Assembly (NCBI GenBank): GCA_937981995.1
Contig: CALJNC010000005.1
Coordinates: forward strand, 1-55,326
Source: an uncultured Chitinophagaceae bacterium
GTDB taxonomy: Bacteria; Bacteroidota; Bacteroidia; Chitinophagales; Chitinophagaceae
DNA: 55,326 nucleotides
Reading direction: 5' to 3'
This document shows positions 8,916-17,595 of this stretch, in pieces. The translations under genes were made by a program, and so were the position numbers. Numbering within the stretch: the first letter of the stretch is position 1; each line of letters opens with the position of its first letter. Below the pieces are notes generated by a model. The model worked only from the letters and a program-made list of their open reading frames with translations. It searched no databases and was not told where the DNA came from.

Positions 8916-9826
8916 TACTTTTTATTTTTATTTATTGATTGCTTTATTAAGCTTAGAATATATTCCAAATATTCATCTGAATGAATTTGCAATTCATAGT
9001 CCCCGTTTCCCCAATGTCCAGTTGTTGAGACATCTCTTGTAATTCCTTTTGGGTCATCTAATTCGCCTTTATTTAAGTTAATCCACAGTTTAAGAGCTTT
9101 CTTTTGAGGGTGAACATCAATGACATTTCTTCCAGAAACAAAAGCTATATATTTCTTCTTTGGCTTAATTTCTACATTATCTAAATTAAGAATTGAGTTC
9201 TTTAGTTTCTCATATAATTCTTTTATTTCTTCGTTTGCTCTCTCTAAATGTTCTTCTTCTGAATATACTTTAATCTCCCTGGCTACATTGTCGATTGTTT
9301 TGTCAGCCTTAGATATTGTTTTAATACTTTCTTGTGCCCCGGCTTTTTGAATTTGTTCATATGAAACTGTAGTGTTAGCGAATCGCTTAACTTCCCATAA
9401 TTCAATTGGCAAATCTTTGAAGTTTATAGCTTCTCTTTGATAAGTTGTAAATGCAGGTGAAACAAACAATACTCTTGATTGAGACCAATCAACATCAGTT
9501 CTCTTTAAGGTTTTATCAAGATTCTCGTTGAATTCCAAAATAAAATCTGCTTTGTTATTTAGCATTAATGATAAGTAAGCGTATCCTTGATCAATTACAC
9601 TGAAGTTCTTGTCTCTTTTATATTCAATAATCACAAAAGCATTTGCTTCATTATCAAAAGCAAGAGTATCAATTCTAAAGTTGTTTAGAGCAAATTCAGA
9701 TTTGACCAATTTTAACCCGAAAATAGATTCTAAATTTTTCTCTGTTAAGTCTTGTATTTCTTTTTCAAGCTTAAATGGCTTTTCCTTTATATACTCTAAT
9801 TGCTTTCCCACTTTATATAGTGCCAT
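8915..9826 (-). CDS. PD-(D/E)XK nuclease-like protein with C-terminal DUF5655 domain
   Basis: The 303-aa cytoplasmic protein has two parts. Residues 1-150 look like a restriction-endonuclease fold of the DUF91/NucS kind: FRIDTLAFD supplies the metal-binding Asp and AFVIIEYKRDKN the E-x-K pair, in the order seen in PD-(D/E)XK enzymes, after an EKNLESIFGLKLV helix. Residues 200-300 match the DUF5655 (HEXXH-less, beta-rich) type, with KKYIAFVSGRNVIDVHPQK and an ending rich in acidic residues. A charged helical linker joins them. Such proteins are common in accessory regions and sometimes next to restriction systems, but no methylase is nearby. It is followed by the coupled 45-aa gene. The start is preceded within 25 bp by a ~117-bp repeat. 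Confidence 0.8.
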   Translation of the reverse strand: MALYKVGKQLEYIKEKPFKLEKEIQDLTEKNLESIFGLKLVKSEFALNNFRIDTLAFDNEANAFVIIEYKRDKNFSVIDQGYAYLSLMLNNKADFILEFNENLDKTLKRTDVDWSQSRVLFVSPAFTTYQREAINFKDLPIELWEVKRFANTTVSYEQIQKAGAQESIKTISKADKTIDNVAREIKVYSEEEHLERANEEIKELYEKLKNSILNLDNVEIKPKKKYIAFVSGRNVIDVHPQKKALKLWINLNKGELDDPKGITRDVSTTGHWGNGDYELQIHSDEYLEYILSLIKQSINKNKK

Positions 9827-9850
9827 TTGTCTTTTTTAATTTTAATGAAT

Positions 9851-9967
9851 GCTAACATCTGTATAAACCCATTGTGCATATAACGCTATTTAAGATATGC
9901 ACAATAGGAATACCCAAATTTATGACTATTTATCAAATTCGAACTTTCGAATTGATGTAAATCGACT
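9851..9967 (+). repeat. Direct repeat copy A (~117 bp), cassette-like end
   Basis: This is nearly identical to copy B at 11980-12100, differing at roughly one base in ten including a few small indels. It begins GCTAACATCTGTATAAACCC and contains a 14-bp inverted repeat with one mismatch (CCCATTGTGCATAT at 9868-9881, ATATGCACAATAGG at 9895-9908). Further right is the perfect palindrome AATTCGAA-CT-TTCGAATT (9936-9953). It starts 25 bp upstream of the nuclease-like gene's ATG. Confidence 0.85.
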
Positions 9968-9973
9968 CTTCTG

Positions 9974-10049
9974 GTCGTAGATTGCATCTGCGACTTTATA
10001 TTTTTTATAAAAGCTAAATGATATTTGAGTGTAGATACAATCTACACTC
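9974..10049. repeat. REP-like pair of hairpins
   Basis: Two short hairpins share the core TAGAT-n3-ATCT. The first is GTCGTAGAT-TGC-ATCTGCGAC (9974-9994, one wobble pair). The second is GAGTGTAGAT-ACA-ATCTACACTC (10027-10049, perfect 10-bp stem). Paired palindromes of this kind resemble the REP/REPIN elements moved by REP-associated Y1 transposases. No such transposase is in the window. The second hairpin sits at the point where the adjacent broken gene loses its reading frame. Confidence 0.6.
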
Positions 10050-10177
10050 AGACGGGGACCATTTACCGGCTACCTCTGACTGAGCAAAACTGCTCAAGCT
10101 AAATAGACTGATAGTCATTAGTAAGAAGATTTTTTTAAAATGGCCATTAGTAAAAATATTCGTTTTAAAATTTTCAT
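10014..10177 (-). pseudogene. Remnant of a small secreted-protein gene, cut off by a REP-like element
   Basis: Read on the minus strand, the sequence encodes a good signal peptide (KKIFLLMTISLFSLSSFAQ) followed by SEVAGKW, and then runs into the REP-like hairpin and a TAG at 10016-10014. The upstream ATG at 10147 is one base out of frame; a run of seven A residues on that strand (T at 10130-10136) would need eight to join MAILKK to IFLLMT. The start segment also looks tandemly duplicated: an ATG at 10177 reads MKILKRIFLLMAILKKSSY and stops. Secreted Bacteroidota proteins with GKW or GTW right after the signal are often lipocalin-like, but too little is left to assign a family. Confidence 0.6.
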
Positions 10178-10310
10178 TGTTCTCGTTTTTGACAATTCAA
10201 TACAATGATAGATGGCTACTTGTCTCTTTTTAAAAGTTTGTTAGTGAAGTCGAATATTGGGGAATGAGGGCGAAAAGAGGGTAATGAATTAGAATAATAT
10301 TTAAAAAGTT

Positions 10311-10375
10311 ATTGGCTCAAAAAACACAATGATTGGCTCATATTGGCTCATTTTTTATACCTTTGTTGAGCCAAT
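10311..10375. promoter_or_regulatory. Operator cluster at the fic promoter (ATTGGCTCA repeats)
   Basis: The 9-mer ATTGGCTCA occurs three times in direct orientation (10311-10319, 10332-10340, 10342-10350) and once inverted, as TGAGCCAAT (10367-10375), directly next to the fic ATG. The -7 element lies between the third direct copy and the inverted copy. Exact repetition on both sides of a promoter is what a repressor or activator operator looks like. The obvious candidate binder is the winged helix-turn-helix at the Fic C-terminus. Confidence 0.8.
10358..10365 (+). promoter_or_regulatory. -7 element of the fic promoter
   Basis: TACCTTTG matches TAnnTTTG. It lies 10 bp before the fic ATG, so transcription should begin within a few bases of the start codon and the message should be leaderless or nearly so. 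A TTGG inside the second operator copy (10333) is about 22 bp upstream and may serve as the -33 element. Confidence 0.65.
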
Positions 10376-11404
10376 ATGAAATTATTCAACTTTAAAATAG
10401 AGTTAGACTGGAATACGCTTCGGCTATTACGTGAGCTAGATAAATTTGATAGCCAATGGGGAAGAATTAGCAAAATTGAAGGGAGTAGTCTGCAACAGTT
10501 GAAATCGTTGGCTACAATCCAAAGTATAGGGTCCTCTACAAGAATTGAAGGTGCTACACTGAGCGATAAAAAAGTGAAAACTTTATTGGACAATTTAGAT
10601 ATAACCGAGCTTGAAGATAGAGATTCGCAAGAAGTCGTAGGATATTACAATGTACTTGATGTAATTATCGATTCCTTTCAAACCATTGAGGCTTCAGAAG
10701 CTAACATCAAAAACTTGCATAATATCTTGCTCAAATTTAGTGAGAAAGACCATTGGCACAAAGGGCAATACAAACAACACTCCAATGCTGTGCAAGCCAC
10801 TTACCCAGATGGTTCTACTCAAATTATTTTTAAGACAACATCACCGGGAGTTGCTACCGAAGAAGCTATGCGCGCATTGATAGACTGGCACCAAAGAGTG
10901 CAGGATGTGCACCCTTTGGTGGTCGTATCAGCCTTTGTATATGAATTTTTAAGTATTCATCCTTTTCAAGACGGCAACGGACGACTTAGTAGATTACTTA
11001 CCAGCCTGCTCCTTTTACAAAAAGGAATTGATTGGATACAATTTATCAGTTTTGAACACGAAATAGAGCATCGTAAAAAAGAATACTATCAAGCCCTGCG
11101 AAATTGTCAAGTACAAAGACCAAATGAACCAATAACAGAGTGGGTTGTTTTCTTTATAAGTGCATTACATAATATGATGCGCAAATTGGAAAAGAAACTA
11201 AGTGTTTCAGGAACTGGTTTAGATGCAAAAGAAAAGGAAGTCTTTCAATACATAAATGCCAATGCCTCTTGCAAATCTGGCGAAATATCTGAGAAATTAC
11301 AAATTCCAAAACCCACGCTTAAAAGGATACTAAACCGATTGCTAGATAAAGAGCTAATTACTCGATTAGGCAAAGGCGCTGGCGTGCATTATACTCCAAA
11401 ATAA
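10376..11404 (+). CDS. Fic-family AMP transferase, class II, with C-terminal winged helix
   Basis: This 342-aa Fic/DOC protein would transfer AMP (or another nucleotide part) to a hydroxyl of a target protein. The catalytic motif HPFQDGNGRLSR spans residues 195-206 with H195 as the base. An N-terminal inhibitory helix carries S54-TRI-E58-G59, matching the (S/T)xxxE(G/N) motif of self-inhibited class II Fic proteins, so activity should be restrained until that helix is displaced. Residues from about 275 form a winged helix-turn-helix (SGEISEKLQIPKPTLKRIL), the usual architecture of chromosomal Fic-wHTH proteins. It is alone in its transcript. Its promoter is covered by four copies of a 9-bp operator, which suggests self-regulation. 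The target is unknown. Confidence 0.93.
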   Translation: MKLFNFKIELDWNTLRLLRELDKFDSQWGRISKIEGSSLQQLKSLATIQSIGSSTRIEGATLSDKKVKTLLDNLDITELEDRDSQEVVGYYNVLDVIIDSFQTIEASEANIKNLHNILLKFSEKDHWHKGQYKQHSNAVQATYPDGSTQIIFKTTSPGVATEEAMRALIDWHQRVQDVHPLVVVSAFVYEFLSIHPFQDGNGRLSRLLTSLLLLQKGIDWIQFISFEHEIEHRKKEYYQALRNCQVQRPNEPITEWVVFFISALHNMMRKLEKKLSVSGTGLDAKEKEVFQYINANASCKSGEISEKLQIPKPTLKRILNRLLDKELITRLGKGAGVHYTPK

Positions 11405-11483
11405 ATTTCTTTTAGTATTTAAAATTCTTCGGGTTCGTAAAAATGTTTATTGATATTTAAAACGATTTACCGTAACGCATTAT

Positions 11484-11536
11484 GCACAACGGTTCGTGTA
11501 AAATGCGTTTTAATACATTTTACATATTGTTGTAGC
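11484..11536 (-). repeat. Cassette-like recombination-site candidate (site C)
   Basis: On the minus strand this reads GCTACAAC-AATA, a perfect 9-bp stem (TGTAAAATG / CATTTTACA, plus-strand 11497-11505 and 11516-11524, 10-nt loop), then CGAACC and GTTGTGC. The outer ACAAC/GTTGT boxes pair with one another, giving an attC-like two-step fold. The boxes differ from the integron consensus (RYYYAAC / GTTRRRY) by one or two bases. It begins 7 bp after the stop of the 138-aa gene and shares GCTACAACA and TTGTGCATA with copies A and B. Confidence 0.5.
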
Positions 11537-11542
11537 TAGTTT

Positions 11543-11959
11543 TTATTTTTTATTTGGATACGGATTGTCTAAAGAAGACTCTCTCCAAATACTTTTATCA
11601 GCCCTTTCAAGAGCTTCTTCTAAGTTAAAGCCTTTTCCCATATTTTGAATTAGAGTCTCGTCTGTATCCTTGGTTATTCCCTTTGTTTCTCTTTTTAAAA
11701 AGTAAGTTATACGATTTAGAATGTCTCTGTTGTTCGAGAGGACTTCGAAAACGAGTGGATCATCATTAATTTTTCCTATGTCAAATGTTTCATTATCAAT
11801 TTCTCGACTCGACATATACAGTTCTGACCATTCACGACTTGCAGGATTCCAACTATCTCCGTCAGAGTCAATATTATGGTTTTCACCCCATAGGAAAATC
11901 CAAAACAATCTAAAGTCTGGTCGTTCTGAATTGATCTGTACTTCTATTCTATGATTCAA
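11543..11959 (-). CDS. Hypothetical protein (138 aa)
   Basis: This is a 138-aa acidic, tryptophan-rich cytoplasmic protein without signal peptide, membrane segment or recognisable domain. The N-terminal half looks beta-rich (MNHRIEVQINSERPDF, FWIFLWGENHN) and the C-terminal half alpha-helical. The compact size and accessory location would fit an orphan immunity or antitoxin-type protein, but no partner gene is adjacent and this is only inference. It is enclosed by outward-facing GCTACAAC ends: site C follows its stop and repeat copy B precedes its start, as if gene plus ends formed one mobile unit. Confidence 0.7.
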   Translation of the reverse strand: MNHRIEVQINSERPDFRLFWIFLWGENHNIDSDGDSWNPASREWSELYMSSREIDNETFDIGKINDDPLVFEVLSNNRDILNRITYFLKRETKGITKDTDETLIQNMGKGFNLEEALERADKSIWRESSLDNPYPNKK

Positions 11960-11979
11960 TATTGTTCTTTTTCAAATGA

Positions 11980-12100
11980 GCTACAACATCTGTATAAACC
12001 CATTGTGCATATAACGCTATTTAAGGTATAAGCGCAATAGGAATACCCAAATTTATAACTATTTATCAAATTCGAACTTTCGTAATAAGTAAATTGACTC
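11980..12100 (+). repeat. Direct repeat copy B (~121 bp), cassette-like end
   Basis: This is the partner of copy A at 9851-9967. It keeps the GCTACAACATCTGTATAAAC start and the CCCATTGTGCATAT arm. The return arm is changed to GTATAAGCGCAATAGG, where a G-T wobble and a small insertion still allow most of the stem. The second palindrome is decayed (AATTCGAA-CT-TTCGTAAT). It begins 21 bp upstream of the 138-aa gene's start codon and ends about 70 bp before the eno promoter. Confidence 0.85.
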
Positions 12101-12169
12101 AAATCAGTATCAACACCCCATTGTGACTAACTAATTATCAATTATCAACTATCCATTATCTTCTAATAT

Positions 12170-12177
12170 TAAATTTG
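12170..12177 (+). promoter_or_regulatory. Promoter (-7 element) of eno
   Basis: TAAATTTG followed by C matches TAnnTTTGY, 16 bp upstream of the eno ATG. No good TTTG is visible at the -33 position. The predicted leader is only about ten bases. Confidence 0.55.
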
Positions 12178-12187
12178 CGTCAAATAA

Positions 12188-13486
<1,299 letters not shown>

Positions 13487-13492
13487 AAACGA

Positions 13493-13783
13493 TTGGATTT
13501 TCTAAGAAAATATAAACTTCATATAATAATTCTCATTTTATTGTCATGGGTGTTATTCTTTGCGCAATATGATGTGTTTACGATACTAGGTAAGCGTCAG
13601 GAATTAAAAGATATGGAAAGCAAAATTTCATTTCTTGAAGAAGAAATTGTGCGTATTGAAAAACAACGAGAGGTGCTAAAAACCGATCCTAAAGAAATAG
13701 AAAAACAATCGCGTGAGCGTTACTTCATGAAAAAAGAGGATGAAGACGTCTTTGTATATGACACGATAAAAAGTGCTAAGTAG
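13493..13783 (+). CDS. FtsB/DivIC-family septum formation initiator (TTG start)
   Basis: This 96-aa bitopic cell-division protein has a single N-terminal membrane helix (residues 9-27, LHIIILILLSWVLFFAQYD) followed by a coiled coil (about 32-67) and the ERYFMKKEDEDVF segment typical of the family. FtsB/DivIC proteins link FtsL and FtsQ in the divisome. The only start that includes the membrane helix is TTG at 13493, six bases after the eno stop; the first ATG would remove the helix. The eno-divIC/ftsB pairing is common in bacteria, supporting both the call and the operon. Confidence 0.88.
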   Translation: MDFLRKYKLHIIILILLSWVLFFAQYDVFTILGKRQELKDMESKISFLEEEIVRIEKQREVLKTDPKEIEKQSRERYFMKKEDEDVFVYDTIKSAK

Positions 13784-13788
13784 TATAC

Positions 13789-14577
13789 TTAGAATCGTAA
13801 GGTAAATTCTTGTTTTTCTTTTACCTCTTTCATAAAAAATACCAGCCCAAACTGAAATAAATCCATGGATACTTTTACGGTTGAATCTGCCTTGATTTCA
13901 TTCCATGCTTCCGTCATTTCTTTGCTCCAATGTATATCGTCAAAAATTATTAATGAATTAGAGTGGATGTGCTTTTTGAGTAAATGAAAATAGTTAAGGG
14001 TAGGGTCTTTACGATGATTGCCATCTACAAATATTAAATCAAATTTATGGTGTGTGTTTAATACGTCATCTAGAATATAATCAAAATTTCCAACGTAGGA
14101 GTTGACATTGGTTAAGCCAATTTTTTTAAAATTTATTTTAGCTTGTTTATTAATAGCAGGGCAACCTTCTATTGTAATGATTTGACTTTTTTCTCTAGCT
14201 TTGGCTAAGTAGCTTGTTCCTAATCCCAATGAGGTGCCTAGTTCTAATACATTGTTTAATTCAAAATAATTTGCAATTCTAAAAAGAAGTTCACCGTGTT
14301 TTTTGCTTCGTCCGGCATTTTTTGCCAATTCGCTTATCTTACGTGTATTACTTTTATTGTGTAGTGAGCCCGCACCAAAATCGGTAATTTTAATTTCAGA
14401 ATGGTCGTTATGTAATTCGTCTCTAAGATTTTCAATTTCTTTAAAAGCATAAAATTCTCTTTTATCCTTTAATACGTCATTGATAAACGAAAACACAAAA
14501 GGGGAGTGCGTACCATGCGGCCCTTTGGCATTGATTAAATACTTTACATACGAAAATGCTAAATGTTGTTTACTCAC
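13789..14577 (-). CDS. Class I SAM-dependent O-methyltransferase-like protein
   Basis: The 262-aa protein has a Rossmann methyltransferase core. LELGTSLGLGTSYLA (from about residue 96) is the SAM-binding glycine motif, IITIEGCP is motif II with the acidic ribose ligand, and FDLIFVDGNHRK plus SLIIFDDIHWS carry the later strands and the acidic residues found in O-methyltransferases. The N-terminal 80 residues contain a family-specific segment with GPHGTHSPFVFSF. The substrate is unknown. It overlaps the end of folA by 8 bp, so the two are co-transcribed and probably translationally coupled. Confidence 0.87.
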   Translation of the reverse strand: MSKQHLAFSYVKYLINAKGPHGTHSPFVFSFINDVLKDKREFYAFKEIENLRDELHNDHSEIKITDFGAGSLHNKSNTRKISELAKNAGRSKKHGELLFRIANYFELNNVLELGTSLGLGTSYLAKAREKSQIITIEGCPAINKQAKINFKKIGLTNVNSYVGNFDYILDDVLNTHHKFDLIFVDGNHRKDPTLNYFHLLKKHIHSNSLIIFDDIHWSKEMTEAWNEIKADSTVKVSMDLFQFGLVFFMKEVKEKQEFTLRF

Positions 14578-15067
14578 TTCTTAAATAGGTCTCAAATGTG
14601 TGATCAAAAGCGTTCTTTTCATCTTTCGTTTGTTTCTCGGCAGAAGTAAGCTCCCAATTTTCCCAATCTAATTCAGGAAAGAAAGCGGTACCATTTTCAA
14701 TAGTGGTATGCACCCTGGTAATGTATAGTTTATTAGATAGATGAATGCATTTAGAATATATTTGAGCGCCGCCTATAAAAAATATTTCATCCTTCTTTTC
14801 CTTCGTACAATATTCAATTGCTGCTTCTATACTGTTAAAACATGTAACACCTTCCGCTTTATAATCTTCATTGCGGGTAATTACAATATTCTCTCTGTTG
14901 GGCAATGGTCTTCCTATAGATTCATAAGTTTTGCGGCCCATGATAATGGTATGATCACTTGTTGTTCTTTTGAAAAACTTTAAGTCATTTGGCAAATGCC
15001 ATGGTAGGTCATTATCAATGCCAATGACATGATTATCAGAAAAAGCTACAATAGAAGATATGGTCAT
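14570..15067 (-). CDS. folA: Dihydrofolate reductase
   Basis: This 165-aa enzyme reduces dihydrofolate to tetrahydrofolate with NADPH, providing one-carbon carriers for thymidylate and purine synthesis. Diagnostic motifs are IVAFSDNHVIGIDNDLPWHLPNDLKFF (positions 6-32), with W23 and D28 in the substrate site, TIIMGRKTYESIGRPLPNR for NADPH binding, and FFIGGAQIY near residue 96. Length is normal for the family. It is the first gene of a two-gene minus-strand unit with the methyltransferase. Confidence 0.97.
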   Translation of the reverse strand: MTISSIVAFSDNHVIGIDNDLPWHLPNDLKFFKRTTSDHTIIMGRKTYESIGRPLPNRENIVITRNEDYKAEGVTCFNSIEAAIEYCTKEKKDEIFFIGGAQIYSKCIHLSNKLYITRVHTTIENGTAFFPELDWENWELTSAEKQTKDEKNAFDHTFETYLRSE

Positions 15068-15140
15068 TAAATAAAAATTGAGATTGTAAAGTTAGTGATT
15101 TTCAATTGTTTACTAAAAGCAGCATCATGTAATTTATGAA

Positions 15141-17588
15141 CTAATAACCACCGCCTTCGCCGTCTTTTAGGTTGTCATCTCTTTTCTTGGTTTGTTTGTC
15201 TTTTTTAGAATAGCCTGCCCCTTTGGCGCCATTTTTAGGGAAGCGGTAACTTAGGTTAAATCCGATGAATTGCGTTTGTTTATTTCGTCTGGTAGATTGA
15301 AGTTGGCCATTAGAAAGATTAAACTCTGTCAAGGTTTGATTTGAGTTAAATAAGTCGCTAGCCATGAGCGTAAGGTTCAATTGTTTGTTGAGGAATGATT
15401 TTTTCACGGCTAGGTCCATAAAGCCATATCCTTTTCTGGTTCCCTGTACTATCACTTTGGGAGCATAGTAATTTCCTGATACTTGAAGCTGCCATGTTTT
15501 ACCAATTTGGGTGCTATTTACAATTTTGGCAAATCCACCATAACCATCAAAGTCTTGGTCATCGTTTGAGGAATTACCATTAATTATATTTCTAAAACCA
15601 TTTGCATTTATAGTAATGTCCCAACCTTTTTTTATTACATATTGATTGGTGATTTCAATACCAAAAGTGCTTCCGTTGGCCAAGTTTTGGGTTTGGGTAA
15701 AGGTTGAGCCATCAGGATTAAATCGTCTAAAACGTTGAATAATATTATCAGTTAATTGATAATAAGCACTAATAAAGAAGGTGCTATTGCTGCCGTAATT
15801 TTTGCTATAACCTAATTCAAATGCATTTATAAACTCAGGGCGCAGGCCAGGGTTCCCAATGCTAGTATCTAATGGACTATTTACACGTATAAAAGGTAAG
15901 AGTTGAAAAAAGTTAGGACGATTTACTCTGCGTGAATAACTTAAACTTACATCGCTAGATTCGTTTATTTTCTTAGTTATAAATGCACTAGGGAATAGGC
16001 TCGTATAGTCCGTTATAAATTCTTCATTTCCAAGCTGTGCTGCTGTACCCTTGTATTTAAAATACTCGCCACGTAAGCCGGCTTGAAACGTATATTCTTT
16101 ATACTTTGTTACATAGTTTATATAAGCACCATGCACTTGTTGCAAAAAGTCAAAATCATTTTTAAGTAAGGTTTCTATTTCCTCAGCTTGATTTTCAAAT
16201 TGGATCGTTGGGAAGTTTTCTGAACTAAAGTTCATGAAATAAGTACGTTCTCCAATTTCAAGTTTGCTTTCTTTACCTAATGGGTGCTCATAGTCAATTT
16301 GAAATGCTCCGTTTATATTACCACCATCTATAGGGTTGCGCTGTACAAAGCTGCTTGTAAGGTTATTTTGGCCGTCAAAAATATCAGTGCGATAATCGCT
16401 ACGTCTTATGTAAGTTCGCTTGCTAAAGTTGGCTTCCGAACTTAGTTTTTGTCTTTTATTATTAAAAGTGCGAATGTATTTTAAGTTGGTAGTTGTGTTG
16501 GATGGTTTGGCGTTATAATCATTTCTTCTATTCCAATATTGTTCATCGCTTCCTAAACTATCTTTTACAAAAATTTCAGTATCATTGATGCCATCAAAAC
16601 TTCCTCTAAAAGCGCTATTGGTCCATATTAATTTATTGCGTTTATTGACGTTGTATTCAATACCAAAACTAGCAAAACTTCTACGCGGCCTACGATTTTT
16701 AATGGCATCGGTCGAGTAGCTTTCTAAAGAGTTGATACTCGTGCGCTTATATTCATTTTCTTCCCACACTTGCCCTAGGCCACCATTTGTATTAAAAAAG
16801 AAGGCGACTTTGTCATTTGGTCTATAGGTAAGATTTGCACCTGCATTTGCTTTCCAGTTATATTTAGCACCAAAATTTACTGAGCCACTTAAGCCCTTTT
16901 TTCGTTTGCCCTCTTTCATTATAATATTAATAATGCCTCCTAAACCTTGTGCTTCATATTTGGCTGATGGATTAGTAATTACTTCAATGCTTTCAATGCT
17001 TTCTGCAGGAATGCTTTGAAGCGCTGTTTCTAAATCAGCAAATAGGGGATTTTGCTTTCCATCTACTAATATGGTTACATTACTTTTACCTCTGAGTGAA
17101 ACTGAACCATCAGCGCCTAGCGTAACACTCGGTACATTTCTTAATACATCTTCTAATGTTCCTCCTTCTGCACTAATATTTTTTTCTACATTGAATACTT
17201 TCTTGTCACCTCGTATTTCAATTTGTTTTTTTATGTTTTCAATTACAACTGTGCCAAGCTGTTTGCTTTTTTTATTTAAGCTTATGGGTGCTATTTTTTG
17301 TTTTTTATTGTACTGGGATATTCTTATGCTATTGATTGTAGTAGCATCGTAGCCTACACTTGTAATAGTTGCATTGTATACGCCATAAGGGATGTTTTTA
17401 AGTTTGATGTTCCCATCTATATCTGCTTTGCTACCAAGTAGTTCTTCGGTAAGCGTGTTTTTTATTTTTAAGCTTGCAAATGGAATTGCTTTTTGCGTTT
17501 TAGCATCAATTATTGTGGTGGTTAATTGACCCTGTGCCCATGCATTAAGACTCAATACTATTAATAAAATAGATAGGCTGTATTTCAT
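15141..17588 (-). CDS. TonB-dependent outer-membrane receptor, outer membrane beta-barrel family
   Basis: This 815-aa outer-membrane protein has a signal peptide (1-18, cleavage after AWA), a carboxypeptidase-like regulatory domain (about 20-105, TTTIIDAKTQKAIPFASLKIKN), a plug domain (about 125-225, with EDVLRNVPSVTLGADGSVSLRG and VLVDGKQNP) and a C-terminal beta barrel with many alternating aromatic strands. It ends in a short charged, glycine-rich tail after the last strand. There is no SusD partner nearby, so it is not a typical polysaccharide-utilisation locus. The ligand is unknown; siderophore, peptide or metal complexes are possible. Confidence 0.92.
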   Translation of the reverse strand: MKYSLSILLIVLSLNAWAQGQLTTTIIDAKTQKAIPFASLKIKNTLTEELLGSKADIDGNIKLKNIPYGVYNATITSVGYDATTINSIRISQYNKKQKIAPISLNKKSKQLGTVVIENIKKQIEIRGDKKVFNVEKNISAEGGTLEDVLRNVPSVTLGADGSVSLRGKSNVTILVDGKQNPLFADLETALQSIPAESIESIEVITNPSAKYEAQGLGGIINIIMKEGKRKKGLSGSVNFGAKYNWKANAGANLTYRPNDKVAFFFNTNGGLGQVWEENEYKRTSINSLESYSTDAIKNRRPRRSFASFGIEYNVNKRNKLIWTNSAFRGSFDGINDTEIFVKDSLGSDEQYWNRRNDYNAKPSNTTTNLKYIRTFNNKRQKLSSEANFSKRTYIRRSDYRTDIFDGQNNLTSSFVQRNPIDGGNINGAFQIDYEHPLGKESKLEIGERTYFMNFSSENFPTIQFENQAEEIETLLKNDFDFLQQVHGAYINYVTKYKEYTFQAGLRGEYFKYKGTAAQLGNEEFITDYTSLFPSAFITKKINESSDVSLSYSRRVNRPNFFQLLPFIRVNSPLDTSIGNPGLRPEFINAFELGYSKNYGSNSTFFISAYYQLTDNIIQRFRRFNPDGSTFTQTQNLANGSTFGIEITNQYVIKKGWDITINANGFRNIINGNSSNDDQDFDGYGGFAKIVNSTQIGKTWQLQVSGNYYAPKVIVQGTRKGYGFMDLAVKKSFLNKQLNLTLMASDLFNSNQTLTEFNLSNGQLQSTRRNKQTQFIGFNLSYRFPKNGAKGAGYSKKDKQTKKRDDNLKDGEGGGY

Positions 17589-17595
17589 ACGGGCG

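Noticed and set aside
8700-12100. Island considered as a restriction-modification or complete toxin-antitoxin locus
   Set aside because: There is no methylase, specificity subunit, or recognisable antitoxin pair next to the nuclease-like or Fic genes. The Fic protein is of the self-inhibited type, which does not need a separate antitoxin.
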